From Kushneria indalinina DSM 14324 (GTDB lineage: Bacteria; Pseudomonadota; Gammaproteobacteria; Pseudomonadales; Halomonadaceae): DNA of 64,000 nucleotides. The stretch covers positions 186,001-250,000 of the forward strand of contig NZ_QRDJ01000007.1 of assembly GCF_003385845.1 (NCBI RefSeq), read 5' to 3'. The notes below the pieces were generated by a model, which searched no databases, was not told where the DNA came from, and saw nothing but the letters and a program-made list of their open reading frames with translations. The position numbers and the translations under genes were made by a program. Position 1 is the first letter of the stretch, and every line of letters begins with the position of its first letter. This document shows positions 1 through 7,254 of the stretch, piece after piece.

Positions 1-320
1 TTGTTGGCCGGCAGCCGCGCCCGCGTCACGCCCCGCTCGACCATGCCGGCGTCACATAGAATCGGCGCACCCTGCAGTATCGCCTCGCGCGCCCGAACGA
101 TATCGCCACCGCCAAAGACGATCTGCTCGGCCAGCGCCACCACGCCGCAGGCGTGAATCATGCGCACCGCCACATCGGCCTCGACCGGGGAAAAGCGCGC
201 CAGATCCGCCTCCGAGCGGATAATGGCGAACGACTGACGATAGATGGCCTGCCCGTCATGTTCGTAGTCATACAGGGAACGTTTGGCAGGTGCGTCATGA
301 GTGCCATGGCGATCGGTCAT
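1..320 (-). CDS. cobH: Precorrin-8X methylmutase, N-terminal part (cut by window edge)
   Basis: The first 106 codons of a CobH/CbiC protein are present; the rest lies left of the window. CobH moves a methyl group from C-11 to C-12 to give hydrogenobyrinic acid in aerobic cobalamin synthesis. What is seen: the family signature runs YDYEHDGQAIYRQSFAIIR, then VAVRMIHACG (with the catalytic His) and GAPILCDAGMVERGVTRARL. The ATG at 318-320 is preceded by a GAGGG ribosome site. It lies 98 bp downstream of cobG on the same strand, so the two are probably cotranscribed. No B12-riboswitch box was recognised nearby. Confidence 0.9.
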   Translation of the reverse strand, partial: MTDRHGTHDAPAKRSLYDYEHDGQAIYRQSFAIIRSEADLARFSPVEADVAVRMIHACGVVALAEQIVFGGGDIVRAREAILQGAPILCDAGMVERGVTRARLPAN

Positions 321-418
321 TGGTTCCCTCGTTTTTTAGGTGGATATCAGGGCGGTCAGGCGCGCCATTCTACCCTGGCGATGCGACAGCGTCCGCCCTT
401 GTGCGTCAGCGCCCTGCC

Positions 419-1813
419 TTACGCGCTACCGGTGGGCCCACTGCCCGCACGCAGCAGCGCCACGAGGCGCTCCTCTCCAATGCGGGCAAGGGTGTCGCCA
501 TCCAGCGGCAGGGCATGACCTTCCCGGGCCAGCGTGTGCGCCAGGTGCTCGAACGCCGCCGTCAGGGCCGCAGGATTCTCGGCGATCAGGCGGGGCACGC
601 CGCGCGGATTGCCCTGAAAGACCAGCCCGACCCCCTGCGCCATCCCGACCAGGGTGAAGGTGCAGAGATCCAGGCTGGCACAGCCCTTGGCGCAGCCGGA
701 CAGGTGCAGCCGGACCGAGTCATCAAACAGCTGCGACCAGCGCTCGCTCAGCGCCCGGGCCGTGTCGTGGGTGGGCATGAAGGCGCTGGCACAGCCCGGC
801 GCCCCGGTGCAGGCCACAATCGCAAGACGGGCGTCATCGTCTGCCACGATCAGACCGGCCTGGCGCGCGGCCCGGATGATGGCATCGACATCGGCATGCT
901 CGCGACACAGAAGCCGCCAGTGACGCCCGGGTGCAGCAGCAAAGGCCAGAGCGCCACAGCGCAGCGCCTCGCGCGTAAAGCGCAAAAGCTTCAGCGCCGG
1001 CAGCTGGCCGAACGGCCAGACCACATCCAGCACGTCGCGCTGGCGCCGGGCGCCGGCGTCCGGGCCCTGATACAGACCGCTGCGCGGCGGTGGCGCGCCG
1101 GGACGACAGCCCAGCACATCGCAGAGCGTATAGATCGAGACATGGGCGAGCAGATGATAGCCGCGCGCCCTGGACCCGAGCATGTCGATCTCGCTCAAAA
1201 GGCCCAGCACGGCGCTGGACAGCTTGGAGGCCACCATCCAGCCCAGCCAGGTGGCGCTGCCGTGATCACCCGCCACGCCGATCCAGCCACCGCGGTCACC
1301 GTCCAGGCGCACGTGCACATCGCCGGCAAGCCCGGCAAGCCCGGCCCAGCCCCCGGCGTCGATCACCACGGCGCACTTGGGCGCGAGCCCGGCCGGGGCA
1401 CCGATCAGGATCTGACCGCGCAGCCGGCGGGCCAGGGCGCACGTGGGCGCATCGATGGCCTCATCGACGTCCATCAGCGGGTCGATCGACACTGCCGGCA
1501 CGCCGCTTTCCAGCCAGTGGCGCGACAAGCGACGGATCAGATAGTCCGCAAGCCCCCGATGGGCGCCTTCGGCCAGACCACGCAGCTGCAGGTTGCCGCG
1601 CCGTGTGACCTCGATCAGCCCGTTGCCGAAGCGCTCGGCGGCCTCGCACAGCGTGATGACATCATCACCCTCAAGCGGTGCGATCAGCGGCGGCAGGCGC
1701 GCCAGCCAGCCGTCCCCGGTCTCCATGGGCGTGGCCAGCGACGGGCAGGCACCTCGCGCGCCCTGCCAGCCGGGCTTTTGCATCTGATTGAAGTCGTGCG
1801 GTTCAGGCAACAT
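419..1813 (-). CDS. cobG: Precorrin-3B synthase (CobG)
   Basis: 464-aa member of the nitrite/sulfite-reductase-like ferredoxin family. CobG is the oxygen-dependent monooxygenase that converts precorrin-3A to precorrin-3B, so its presence indicates the aerobic cobalamin route. Visible motifs: an N-terminal GACPSL segment near residue 21, NLQLRGL near 75, CTGAPGC at 335-341 and SGCAKGC at 372-378; the last two fit the [4Fe-4S] cysteine pattern of the family. The C-terminal half carries the second reductase-like repeat. cobH follows downstream. The exact start is uncertain, because several in-frame codons exist between the chosen ATG and residue 21. Confidence 0.88.
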   Translation of the reverse strand: MLPEPHDFNQMQKPGWQGARGACPSLATPMETGDGWLARLPPLIAPLEGDDVITLCEAAERFGNGLIEVTRRGNLQLRGLAEGAHRGLADYLIRRLSRHWLESGVPAVSIDPLMDVDEAIDAPTCALARRLRGQILIGAPAGLAPKCAVVIDAGGWAGLAGLAGDVHVRLDGDRGGWIGVAGDHGSATWLGWMVASKLSSAVLGLLSEIDMLGSRARGYHLLAHVSIYTLCDVLGCRPGAPPPRSGLYQGPDAGARRQRDVLDVVWPFGQLPALKLLRFTREALRCGALAFAAAPGRHWRLLCREHADVDAIIRAARQAGLIVADDDARLAIVACTGAPGCASAFMPTHDTARALSERWSQLFDDSVRLHLSGCAKGCASLDLCTFTLVGMAQGVGLVFQGNPRGVPRLIAENPAALTAAFEHLAHTLAREGHALPLDGDTLARIGEERLVALLRAGSGPTGSA

Positions 1814-1963
1814 GGGCGTTCAACCACGGGATAAGGGAAATATCGGACACCCCGGACCGGCGAAACCCGCCGGGCTCGTCCATCATTGGGGGCCATGCTA
1901 TCGCATCATTTGACCCGGGAGGCAACGCTGTCCCCGTGTCAGGCGCATTCACAAGGAGGTTCA

Positions 1964-2614
1964 ATGTCCGCAACACCCGCGCCGGCGCCGCTGCCCAGGC
2001 ACTTCTACGACCGCCCCACCCTCGAGGTCGCCCGTGACCTGCTGGGCTGTCATCTCATCGTCGATGACGGCGAGGAGCGCCTGATCGGCCGGATCACCGA
2101 AACCGAGGCCTACCTGGGATTCATGGACACCGCCTGTCACTCCTCGAACGGGCGCACCCCGCGCACCGAGGTGATGTTCGGTCCGCCGGGCCATGCCTAT
2201 GTCTACATCATCTATGGCATCTACGACATGCTCAATCTGGTGACCGAGGCCGTGGGCGAGCCCTGCGCCGTACTGATTCGCGCCATTGAACCGGTTCAGG
2301 GTGAAGAGACCATGATCGCGCGCCGCAACGGCAAGCGGGGCCGCGACATGCTGAACGGTCCCGGCAAGATGACCCGCGCCATGGCAATCACCAAAACGGC
2401 CCACAATCGCCTCGATCTGTGTAGCGGTGAGGGCCTCTGGATCGAGCCGGGCACACCGGTAAGCGATGACGACATTATTCTGGGGCCGCGTATCGGCATC
2501 GACTACGCCGAACCCGAGCATCGTGACGCGCCCTGGCGCCTGCGCATTGCCACACCGCAGCTGCGCCGCCAGCTCGAGAAGAAGGCCCGCCAGGGGAACA
2601 GGGCCGAAGAGTAA
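1964..2614 (+). CDS. DNA-3-methyladenine glycosylase (AAG/MPG family)
   Basis: 216-aa base-excision-repair enzyme that removes alkylated purines such as 3-methyladenine from DNA. Family hallmarks: ARDLLGCHL near the N-terminus, ITETEAYLGFMDTACHSSNGRTPR (the catalytic Glu lies in ETEAY), MFGPPGHAYVYIIYGIY, and LNGPGKMTRAMAI near residue 130. The ATG at 1964 is chosen because AAGGAGG lies seven bases upstream; an upstream in-frame extension lacks such a site. It is divergent from cobG and probably monocistronic. Length is normal for bacterial AAG-type enzymes. Confidence 0.92.
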   Translation: MSATPAPAPLPRHFYDRPTLEVARDLLGCHLIVDDGEERLIGRITETEAYLGFMDTACHSSNGRTPRTEVMFGPPGHAYVYIIYGIYDMLNLVTEAVGEPCAVLIRAIEPVQGEETMIARRNGKRGRDMLNGPGKMTRAMAITKTAHNRLDLCSGEGLWIEPGTPVSDDDIILGPRIGIDYAEPEHRDAPWRLRIATPQLRRQLEKKARQGNRAEE

Positions 2615-2689
2615 TCCCGGCATGGCGCGGTACACCCCCTGCCAGGCTAGAATGAAGGCTGCAAGGAACGACTCCCGGGAGGGGCCGTC

Positions 2690-3370
2690 ATGACACCATT
2701 ACTGGCAGGGCTTGTCGCAGGACTTGTTGCGTCAACGTTGAGCAGTGTGGCACTGGCCGATGATCAGGGACCAGTACGCTCACACTTTTCTCAGGATCGA
2801 TCGCATTTTTCGCAGAATCAATCGCAGTTTCGCCAGGGGAGCGGCGGCGTTGAACGCCACTGGCACCGCACCAATCGACCCGGTTTTGGCAACCGGCCGG
2901 GCTTTTATAACCGTCCCGGCCCCGGCAATCGTCCCGGCTTTGATGGACGACCCGGCTTCGACAACCGCCCCGGATTTGACGGGCGCCCCGGCCCTGATAG
3001 TCAGTGGGGCTACGACGGCCGGCCGGGCTTTGGCTGGCACCGGCCACAGCCCATCGACCCCGACGAGCGGCTGAGACGTGACTATGAGCGCCTTTATGAC
3101 GGCCAGCGTCGTCAGTTCGAGCGCGAACAGCGGGCCACCGTCTACGGCAATGCACCGCGTGGCAACGGCTATTACGGGCCCGATCGGTGGCACCGCCCCG
3201 GCGGCCAGCCACCGGGCTATCGTCCGCCATCGACCGGCTATCCCCTGCCGCCGCACGGCTATCCGCTGCCCGGTCAGTCACGACCGCCGGCCTTCAACGA
3301 CCCGGGCCGGAGCGCGGACCTCTACTCGGACCCGCGCGGGCCGGCACCGGCCACGCCCTACAGCCGTTAG
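2690..3370 (+). CDS. Secreted RPGF-repeat protein, unknown function
   Basis: 226 aa. Residues 1-23 form a signal peptide ending in ALA before DDQG. Two SHFSQ-type repeats follow, then from about residue 60 a run of short units of the form NRPGF / GRPGF / NRPGP (at least eight), and a Pro/Tyr/Gly-rich tail. No cysteines or enzymatic motifs are seen, so this is probably a low-complexity, intrinsically disordered secreted or surface protein. A GGGAGGGG ribosome site lies just before the ATG. It is convergent with the efflux operon to its right, with only 14 bp between stops. Function is unknown; the repeats could vary in number between strains. Confidence 0.75.
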   Translation: MTPLLAGLVAGLVASTLSSVALADDQGPVRSHFSQDRSHFSQNQSQFRQGSGGVERHWHRTNRPGFGNRPGFYNRPGPGNRPGFDGRPGFDNRPGFDGRPGPDSQWGYDGRPGFGWHRPQPIDPDERLRRDYERLYDGQRRQFEREQRATVYGNAPRGNGYYGPDRWHRPGGQPPGYRPPSTGYPLPPHGYPLPGQSRPPAFNDPGRSADLYSDPRGPAPATPYSR

Positions 3371-3384
3371 GCCCGGGCGGGCGT

Positions 3385-4359
3385 CTAGAGGTCGAAGAGG
3401 TTTTCGAGCTGTCGCCGCAGCCCTGCTCCCCAGCCATCCTCGGCCGGCTCATGGCCGGGGGCATCGACATAGATGGTGGCCGTCTGCCCGGCGGAGAGCA
3501 CCAGATCCGCGGGAATCTCATCGAGTGTAATGCGCACCGGAATCCGCTGGGACAGGCGCACCCAGTCAAACGACGGGTTCACCGCCGCCAGCCCGCCGGC
3601 CTGGCCGGATTGACCGGTCAGGCTGTTGTCGACGATGCCGCGCGCAATCGAGTCCACATGGCCATGAAGCTCCCGATCACGCCCCAGCAGGCGCACGCGC
3701 GCCGGATCGCCGGGGTGAATCCCGCCGAGCTTGGTCTCCTCGAAATAGCCCAGCGCGTAGAAGCTCTGCTCATCCACCAGCGTCATGGCCTGGGTGCCGG
3801 AGCTGACGTACTGCCCCGGGCGCAGCTGCTGGTTGGTCACGTAGCCTTTCACCGGCGCGCGTACGGTTGAGCGCTCCAGATCAAGCTGTGCGGCCCGCAC
3901 GGCCACCTCGGCGTTCTGTACCGCTGCCTCGGCCGAGCGGTATTCAAAGCGGGCGTTGTCGCGCGCCTCCTGGGAGACGTAGTTGTTGAGCCGATCACGC
4001 CGGCTGCTGGTCGCCTTCGCCTCGTCACGCTGCTCCTTGAAACGCGCCAGATCCGCTTTGGCCTGATCCAGGGTGAGCTGATAGCGCGCCTGGTCGATGG
4101 TAAAGAGCACCTCGCCCTTGTCGACCAGATCGTTGTCGTGCACCTCCAGGGTGTCAACCAGCCCCGAGACATCCACCCCGACCTGCACGATGTCGGCGCG
4201 AATGCGGCCATCGCGCGTCCAGGGATCATGCATGTAGTGATGCCAGATCCACCAGGCGGCCAGCAGTGCCGCGGCCACCAGCGCCAGCGTCAGTACAATG
4301 CGCAGGGTGCGCCCCACCACTGCCGACACGCCCTTCATACCCGACTCCTTGTCCGTCAT
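3385..4359 (-). CDS. HlyD-family periplasmic adaptor of a FUSC efflux pump (AaeA/EmrA-like)
   Basis: 324 aa. One N-terminal membrane anchor (residues ~15-38, VGRTLRIVLTLALVAAALLA) is followed by HMHDPWTRDGRIRADIVQVGVDVSG, typical of AaeA-type adaptors. Then come a lipoyl half-motif, a coiled-coil hairpin (DQAKADLARFKEQRDEAKAT onward), the second lipoyl half (STVRAPVKGYV) and beta-barrel segments. It should link the inner-membrane FUSC pump to an outer-membrane channel for aromatic acids or similar anions. Start: GGAGGAAG precedes the ATG at 4357-4359; an internal ATG at 4338 also has AAGGAG. The start overlaps the stop of the DUF1656 gene by four bases, so this is the last gene of the operon. 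Confidence 0.88.
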   Translation of the reverse strand: MTDKESGMKGVSAVVGRTLRIVLTLALVAAALLAAWWIWHHYMHDPWTRDGRIRADIVQVGVDVSGLVDTLEVHDNDLVDKGEVLFTIDQARYQLTLDQAKADLARFKEQRDEAKATSSRRDRLNNYVSQEARDNARFEYRSAEAAVQNAEVAVRAAQLDLERSTVRAPVKGYVTNQQLRPGQYVSSGTQAMTLVDEQSFYALGYFEETKLGGIHPGDPARVRLLGRDRELHGHVDSIARGIVDNSLTGQSGQAGGLAAVNPSFDWVRLSQRIPVRITLDEIPADLVLSAGQTATIYVDAPGHEPAEDGWGAGLRRQLENLFDL

Positions 4360-4577
4360 GCTCTTCCTCCGGCCGGCAGTGCCCCGCTCAACATCAGCAC
4401 CGCCCACAACAGCAGCGTAAAAATGGCGATGTCCGCTAGTACCGGCTGCCATAAAAATCGATACAGCCCGAGGCGCGACATCACATGGCGCACGCCCCAG
4501 AACAGCAAAAGTGCCACAAACACCGGCAAAAACAGGGGTGGCGTCAGAAACCCCAGAAATGACCACTCATCGAGCAT
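4356..4577 (-). CDS. DUF1656 small membrane protein (AaeX-like)
   Basis: 73 aa with two hydrophobic segments (FLGFLTPPLFLPVFVALLLF and LADIAIFTLLLWAVLML). It matches the DUF1656/AaeX pattern, a small inner-membrane protein always found between FUSC and HlyD genes of aromatic-acid efflux pumps. The start at 4577 (MLDEW) is chosen because AAGGAG lies six bases upstream and the gene then overlaps the FUSC stop by about 11 bases; longer starts have no such site. Its function in the pump is not established. Confidence 0.85.
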   Translation of the reverse strand: MLDEWSFLGFLTPPLFLPVFVALLLFWGVRHVMSRLGLYRFLWQPVLADIAIFTLLLWAVLMLSGALPAGGRA

Positions 4578-6639
4578 CCATGGCTCCTTGTTCGTCATCA
4601 GCGCCCTGCAGCGCTTCACGGGCCTGCGCCTCGGCGCCGGGCAGATCCCGCAGCAGATGCGAGAGCATCTCGAACTCGCCGATCAACGCCGTGGGCAGCG
4701 GCTCGAGATCGTAAAGCGCCGTGGCCCGGGCTTCACTATCGGCGGCCAGACGCTGCCAGGCCTGTGCATCCCGACCCGCCCCTGGCAGCTGCCGGCCCAG
4801 ATCAGCGACCCAGCGCTCGATGTCGCGCTGATGGGGGCCGCTGTCCCGGGCCAGGCGCCGCAGCCGCCACAGGCACATGGCCAGCGCGTGCAGATCCACC
4901 GCTTCACGCAGCATCAGTTCACCGCTGCCCAGCGCCAGCAACCGGCCCAGCCGGTCATACAGCCGGCTTTCGATCCAGGTTCTTGAGGGCAGCCGCCGCG
5001 CCCGGGTGACCCGCTCAAGCCCGCGCCAGTAGGCCGCCACCAGGGTTTCCAGACGCTCCCCGGGCGTGCGCTGGCGAAAGAGCGAATAGGTCACCATGGT
5101 CACGATGGTGCCCAGAATCGAGGCCAGCCCGCCGTTGATGAACTGGGTGGGGTGAAACTCGTAGGTGCGGTGCAGGTTCAAAAGCGTCATCAGCGTGACC
5201 GCCCCGGCCAGCCCGATCGCCGAGTAGCGCATGTGCGGCGTCATCAGCGTGCCGATCACCACCGGCACCGCGATGCTCAGCGCCAGCAGCGGAAAACCGG
5301 TAATGGCCGGAAAGACCACGTAGGAAAACACGCAGCCGATGATCACCGCCCAGATCGTGCCGGTCAGAAACTGTCGCACCACCGCCGCCGGATTGGGCGC
5401 CTTGGCAAAAAGCACGATAAAGACGCCCAGCAGCATCATGGAGAGATAGCCCGACGGCCAGCCGCTGTGAATCCAGAAAAGCCCCAGCAGCTCGAAGGCG
5501 ATGAACACGCGAAAGGCGTTGTAGCGCGCCACGCCATATTCCGGATGCCAGGCGCGCCGCGGGCGTCGCCCGGTCAGGCGCACCAGTCGCGCATGCTGGT
5601 GGTGCTGCATGGCAAGACTCAGCGCCCGGCCGTGATGCAACAGGGCGAGCACCTCACTCAAACGCTCGCGCACCAGCTCGGCACGTACCCGGGTCACCCG
5701 TGCCTCGGCCGTGACCAGCGCGTCGATGTCGGGCAATACCGGCTGCTCGGGCAGCTCGCCGCCCTGCGCCAGCGCGTCCAGAAAGGGCAGCGTCGGGTCG
5801 CGCAGGGCCGTCATGATCATTGCCGCGCCCTCGCAGTGCGACAGTCGGTCGACGGCCTCCTCGAGCTCGCGCAGCCCGGTCATCAGCGCCAGGCTGTCGC
5901 CGGCAAAACGATCCAGCGCCGGCAGCAGCCGACGAAAGCGACGAAACTCGAAGCGGGCAAGCCCGTGCTGGGTCTCGAACTGCTTGTGCTTGCCCATCAG
6001 CGTACGCAGCCGCTCGTTGAGCTCGGCACGCGTTCGCCGCTCTACCAGCGCAATGCGCACCTCGGCGGCGGCACCGCCGGTCAGGCCGTCCAGCGTGGTC
6101 GGCAGGGCGTGGCTGCCAAAGCGCGGCTTGATCAGCACATGCATCAAAAAGCCGGCACCGATGCCCAGCGCCGTCTCCGTGGTACGCGCCACGGCCAGAT
6201 CAAAGATGTTGTCCACGCCGGTGCCGATCGCGGTCAGCGAGACCAGCGTCGCGGTATAGCCGCTGAGCATCATGATGTAGCTGGCCGGCTCGTCGTTGAG
6301 CAGCATCACGCAGAAGGTACAAAAGGCCAGCCAGCCGCCGGCGGCCAGCAGATAGAGCATCGGCTGCTGGGCAAAGAGCGCGATCAGCACCAGTCCCATC
6401 AGCGCACCCAGAAAGGTGCCGATCAGGCGGCCGATACAGCGATGAATGATGATGCCCAGCGGCGGCGTGCCGCCCGAGAACATGACCGGCTGGAGCGTCA
6501 CGATCATGACGGCCAGAATCGCCCAGGCCGGCTGGGCCAGATCCAGTCGCAGCGCCACATAGAGCGCCAGCCAGACGGCCAGCACGGTCCGCAGCGCCAG
6601 CACCCAGTGGTCACCGGTAATACTCGAGACAATTCTCAT
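4567..6639 (-). CDS. FUSC-family efflux pump inner-membrane protein (AaeB-like)
   Basis: 690-aa fusaric-acid-resistance/AaeB-type protein. It has two halves of about six transmembrane helices each (first from residue ~12, WVLALRTVLAVWLALYVALRL; second from ~380), separated by a long cytoplasmic helical region and followed by a hydrophilic tail. Such pumps export hydroxylated aromatic acids or fusaric-acid-like compounds using the proton gradient. It is the first gene of a FUSC-DUF1656-HlyD operon. The start codon has only a weak ribosome site. The 129 bp upstream shows no clear operator, and no LysR gene stands next to it, unlike the aae locus of E. coli. Confidence 0.9.
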   Translation of the reverse strand: MRIVSSITGDHWVLALRTVLAVWLALYVALRLDLAQPAWAILAVMIVTLQPVMFSGGTPPLGIIIHRCIGRLIGTFLGALMGLVLIALFAQQPMLYLLAAGGWLAFCTFCVMLLNDEPASYIMMLSGYTATLVSLTAIGTGVDNIFDLAVARTTETALGIGAGFLMHVLIKPRFGSHALPTTLDGLTGGAAAEVRIALVERRTRAELNERLRTLMGKHKQFETQHGLARFEFRRFRRLLPALDRFAGDSLALMTGLRELEEAVDRLSHCEGAAMIMTALRDPTLPFLDALAQGGELPEQPVLPDIDALVTAEARVTRVRAELVRERLSEVLALLHHGRALSLAMQHHQHARLVRLTGRRPRRAWHPEYGVARYNAFRVFIAFELLGLFWIHSGWPSGYLSMMLLGVFIVLFAKAPNPAAVVRQFLTGTIWAVIIGCVFSYVVFPAITGFPLLALSIAVPVVIGTLMTPHMRYSAIGLAGAVTLMTLLNLHRTYEFHPTQFINGGLASILGTIVTMVTYSLFRQRTPGERLETLVAAYWRGLERVTRARRLPSRTWIESRLYDRLGRLLALGSGELMLREAVDLHALAMCLWRLRRLARDSGPHQRDIERWVADLGRQLPGAGRDAQAWQRLAADSEARATALYDLEPLPTALIGEFEMLSHLLRDLPGAEAQAREALQGADDEQGAMDAR

Positions 6640-6768
6640 CGGGAATGATCAGCATCATGAACGACGCACGCCGCCGGTTAGCGGCAAGGCCCACAGGCAG
6701 ACAACGACGTGCGTGAAGAAAAACGTAAGGACGCAAAGTATTTCATCAACAATGAGCTGACGTCTACC

Positions 6769-7245
6769 TTAACCGGGTCCCGGCGCAGCCATGACAGCGT
6801 GATGCCAGGTGCGCTCGTTTTGCAAAAGCCGCACGCCCAGATGGGTGCGTGCCGCACTGATCAGCCCCGCGACCGCCAGAGATTCAGGCGCATCCAGCAG
6901 CACGGTTTGTGGCATGCCGGCGCGGTGCAATGAACGCAGCGCCTCGGCCAGCTTCGGCGCCTCCCGCGGCGACAAATGGCCCAGTTGCAGCATCCACCAG
7001 GAAGTGTCCGGTACCGCGTCGGGCAGTGACGCCGACAGCACGACGGGCCGGGGCTGCCAGTGCGATACGCCATCGGGCAGTGCCAGACGCTGCGACAGCT
7101 GCTCAATGCCCGGGCCCGTCTCGCCCCATACCATGACCACCAGCTCGGCCGGCGCCCCGTCCGTATCGTTTCTCGAGGCGTGCGCCTGCGACCACTGGCG
7201 CAGGCCGCTGGCCTGATCACCCGACATGACGACGACCGTTGGCAT
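6769..7245 (-). CDS. Unknown 158-aa protein coupled to flhF
   Basis: No family recognised. The protein begins MPTVVVMSGDQASGLRQW and continues with an alternating strand/helix pattern (AELVVMVWGE, PVVLSASLP, MPQTVLLDAPESLAVAGLI) that suggests a small alpha/beta fold. It has no Walker A motif, signal peptide or membrane segment. It begins nine bases after the flhF stop, and the likely start is the ATG at 7243-7245 rather than the TTG just before it. The position is where flhG (a MinD-like ATPase, ~280 aa) normally follows flhF, but this protein lacks the KGGVGKT loop and is half the size. A role with FlhF in flagellar placement is inferred only from position. Confidence 0.6.
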   Translation of the reverse strand: MPTVVVMSGDQASGLRQWSQAHASRNDTDGAPAELVVMVWGETGPGIEQLSQRLALPDGVSHWQPRPVVLSASLPDAVPDTSWWMLQLGHLSPREAPKLAEALRSLHRAGMPQTVLLDAPESLAVAGLISAARTHLGVRLLQNERTWHHAVMAAPGPG

Positions 7246-7254
7246 CAATCGCCA

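Noticed and set aside
290-1834. 514-codon plus-strand frame opposite cobG
   Set aside because: It is the mirror of the strongly supported cobG gene; composition (Gly/Gln/Arg/His-rich) is typical of antisense frames in GC-rich DNA.
1857-1873. CCGGCG-AAACC-CGCCGG hairpin upstream of cobG, considered as a cobalamin riboswitch part
   Set aside because: No B12 box or other conserved riboswitch segment is visible around it.
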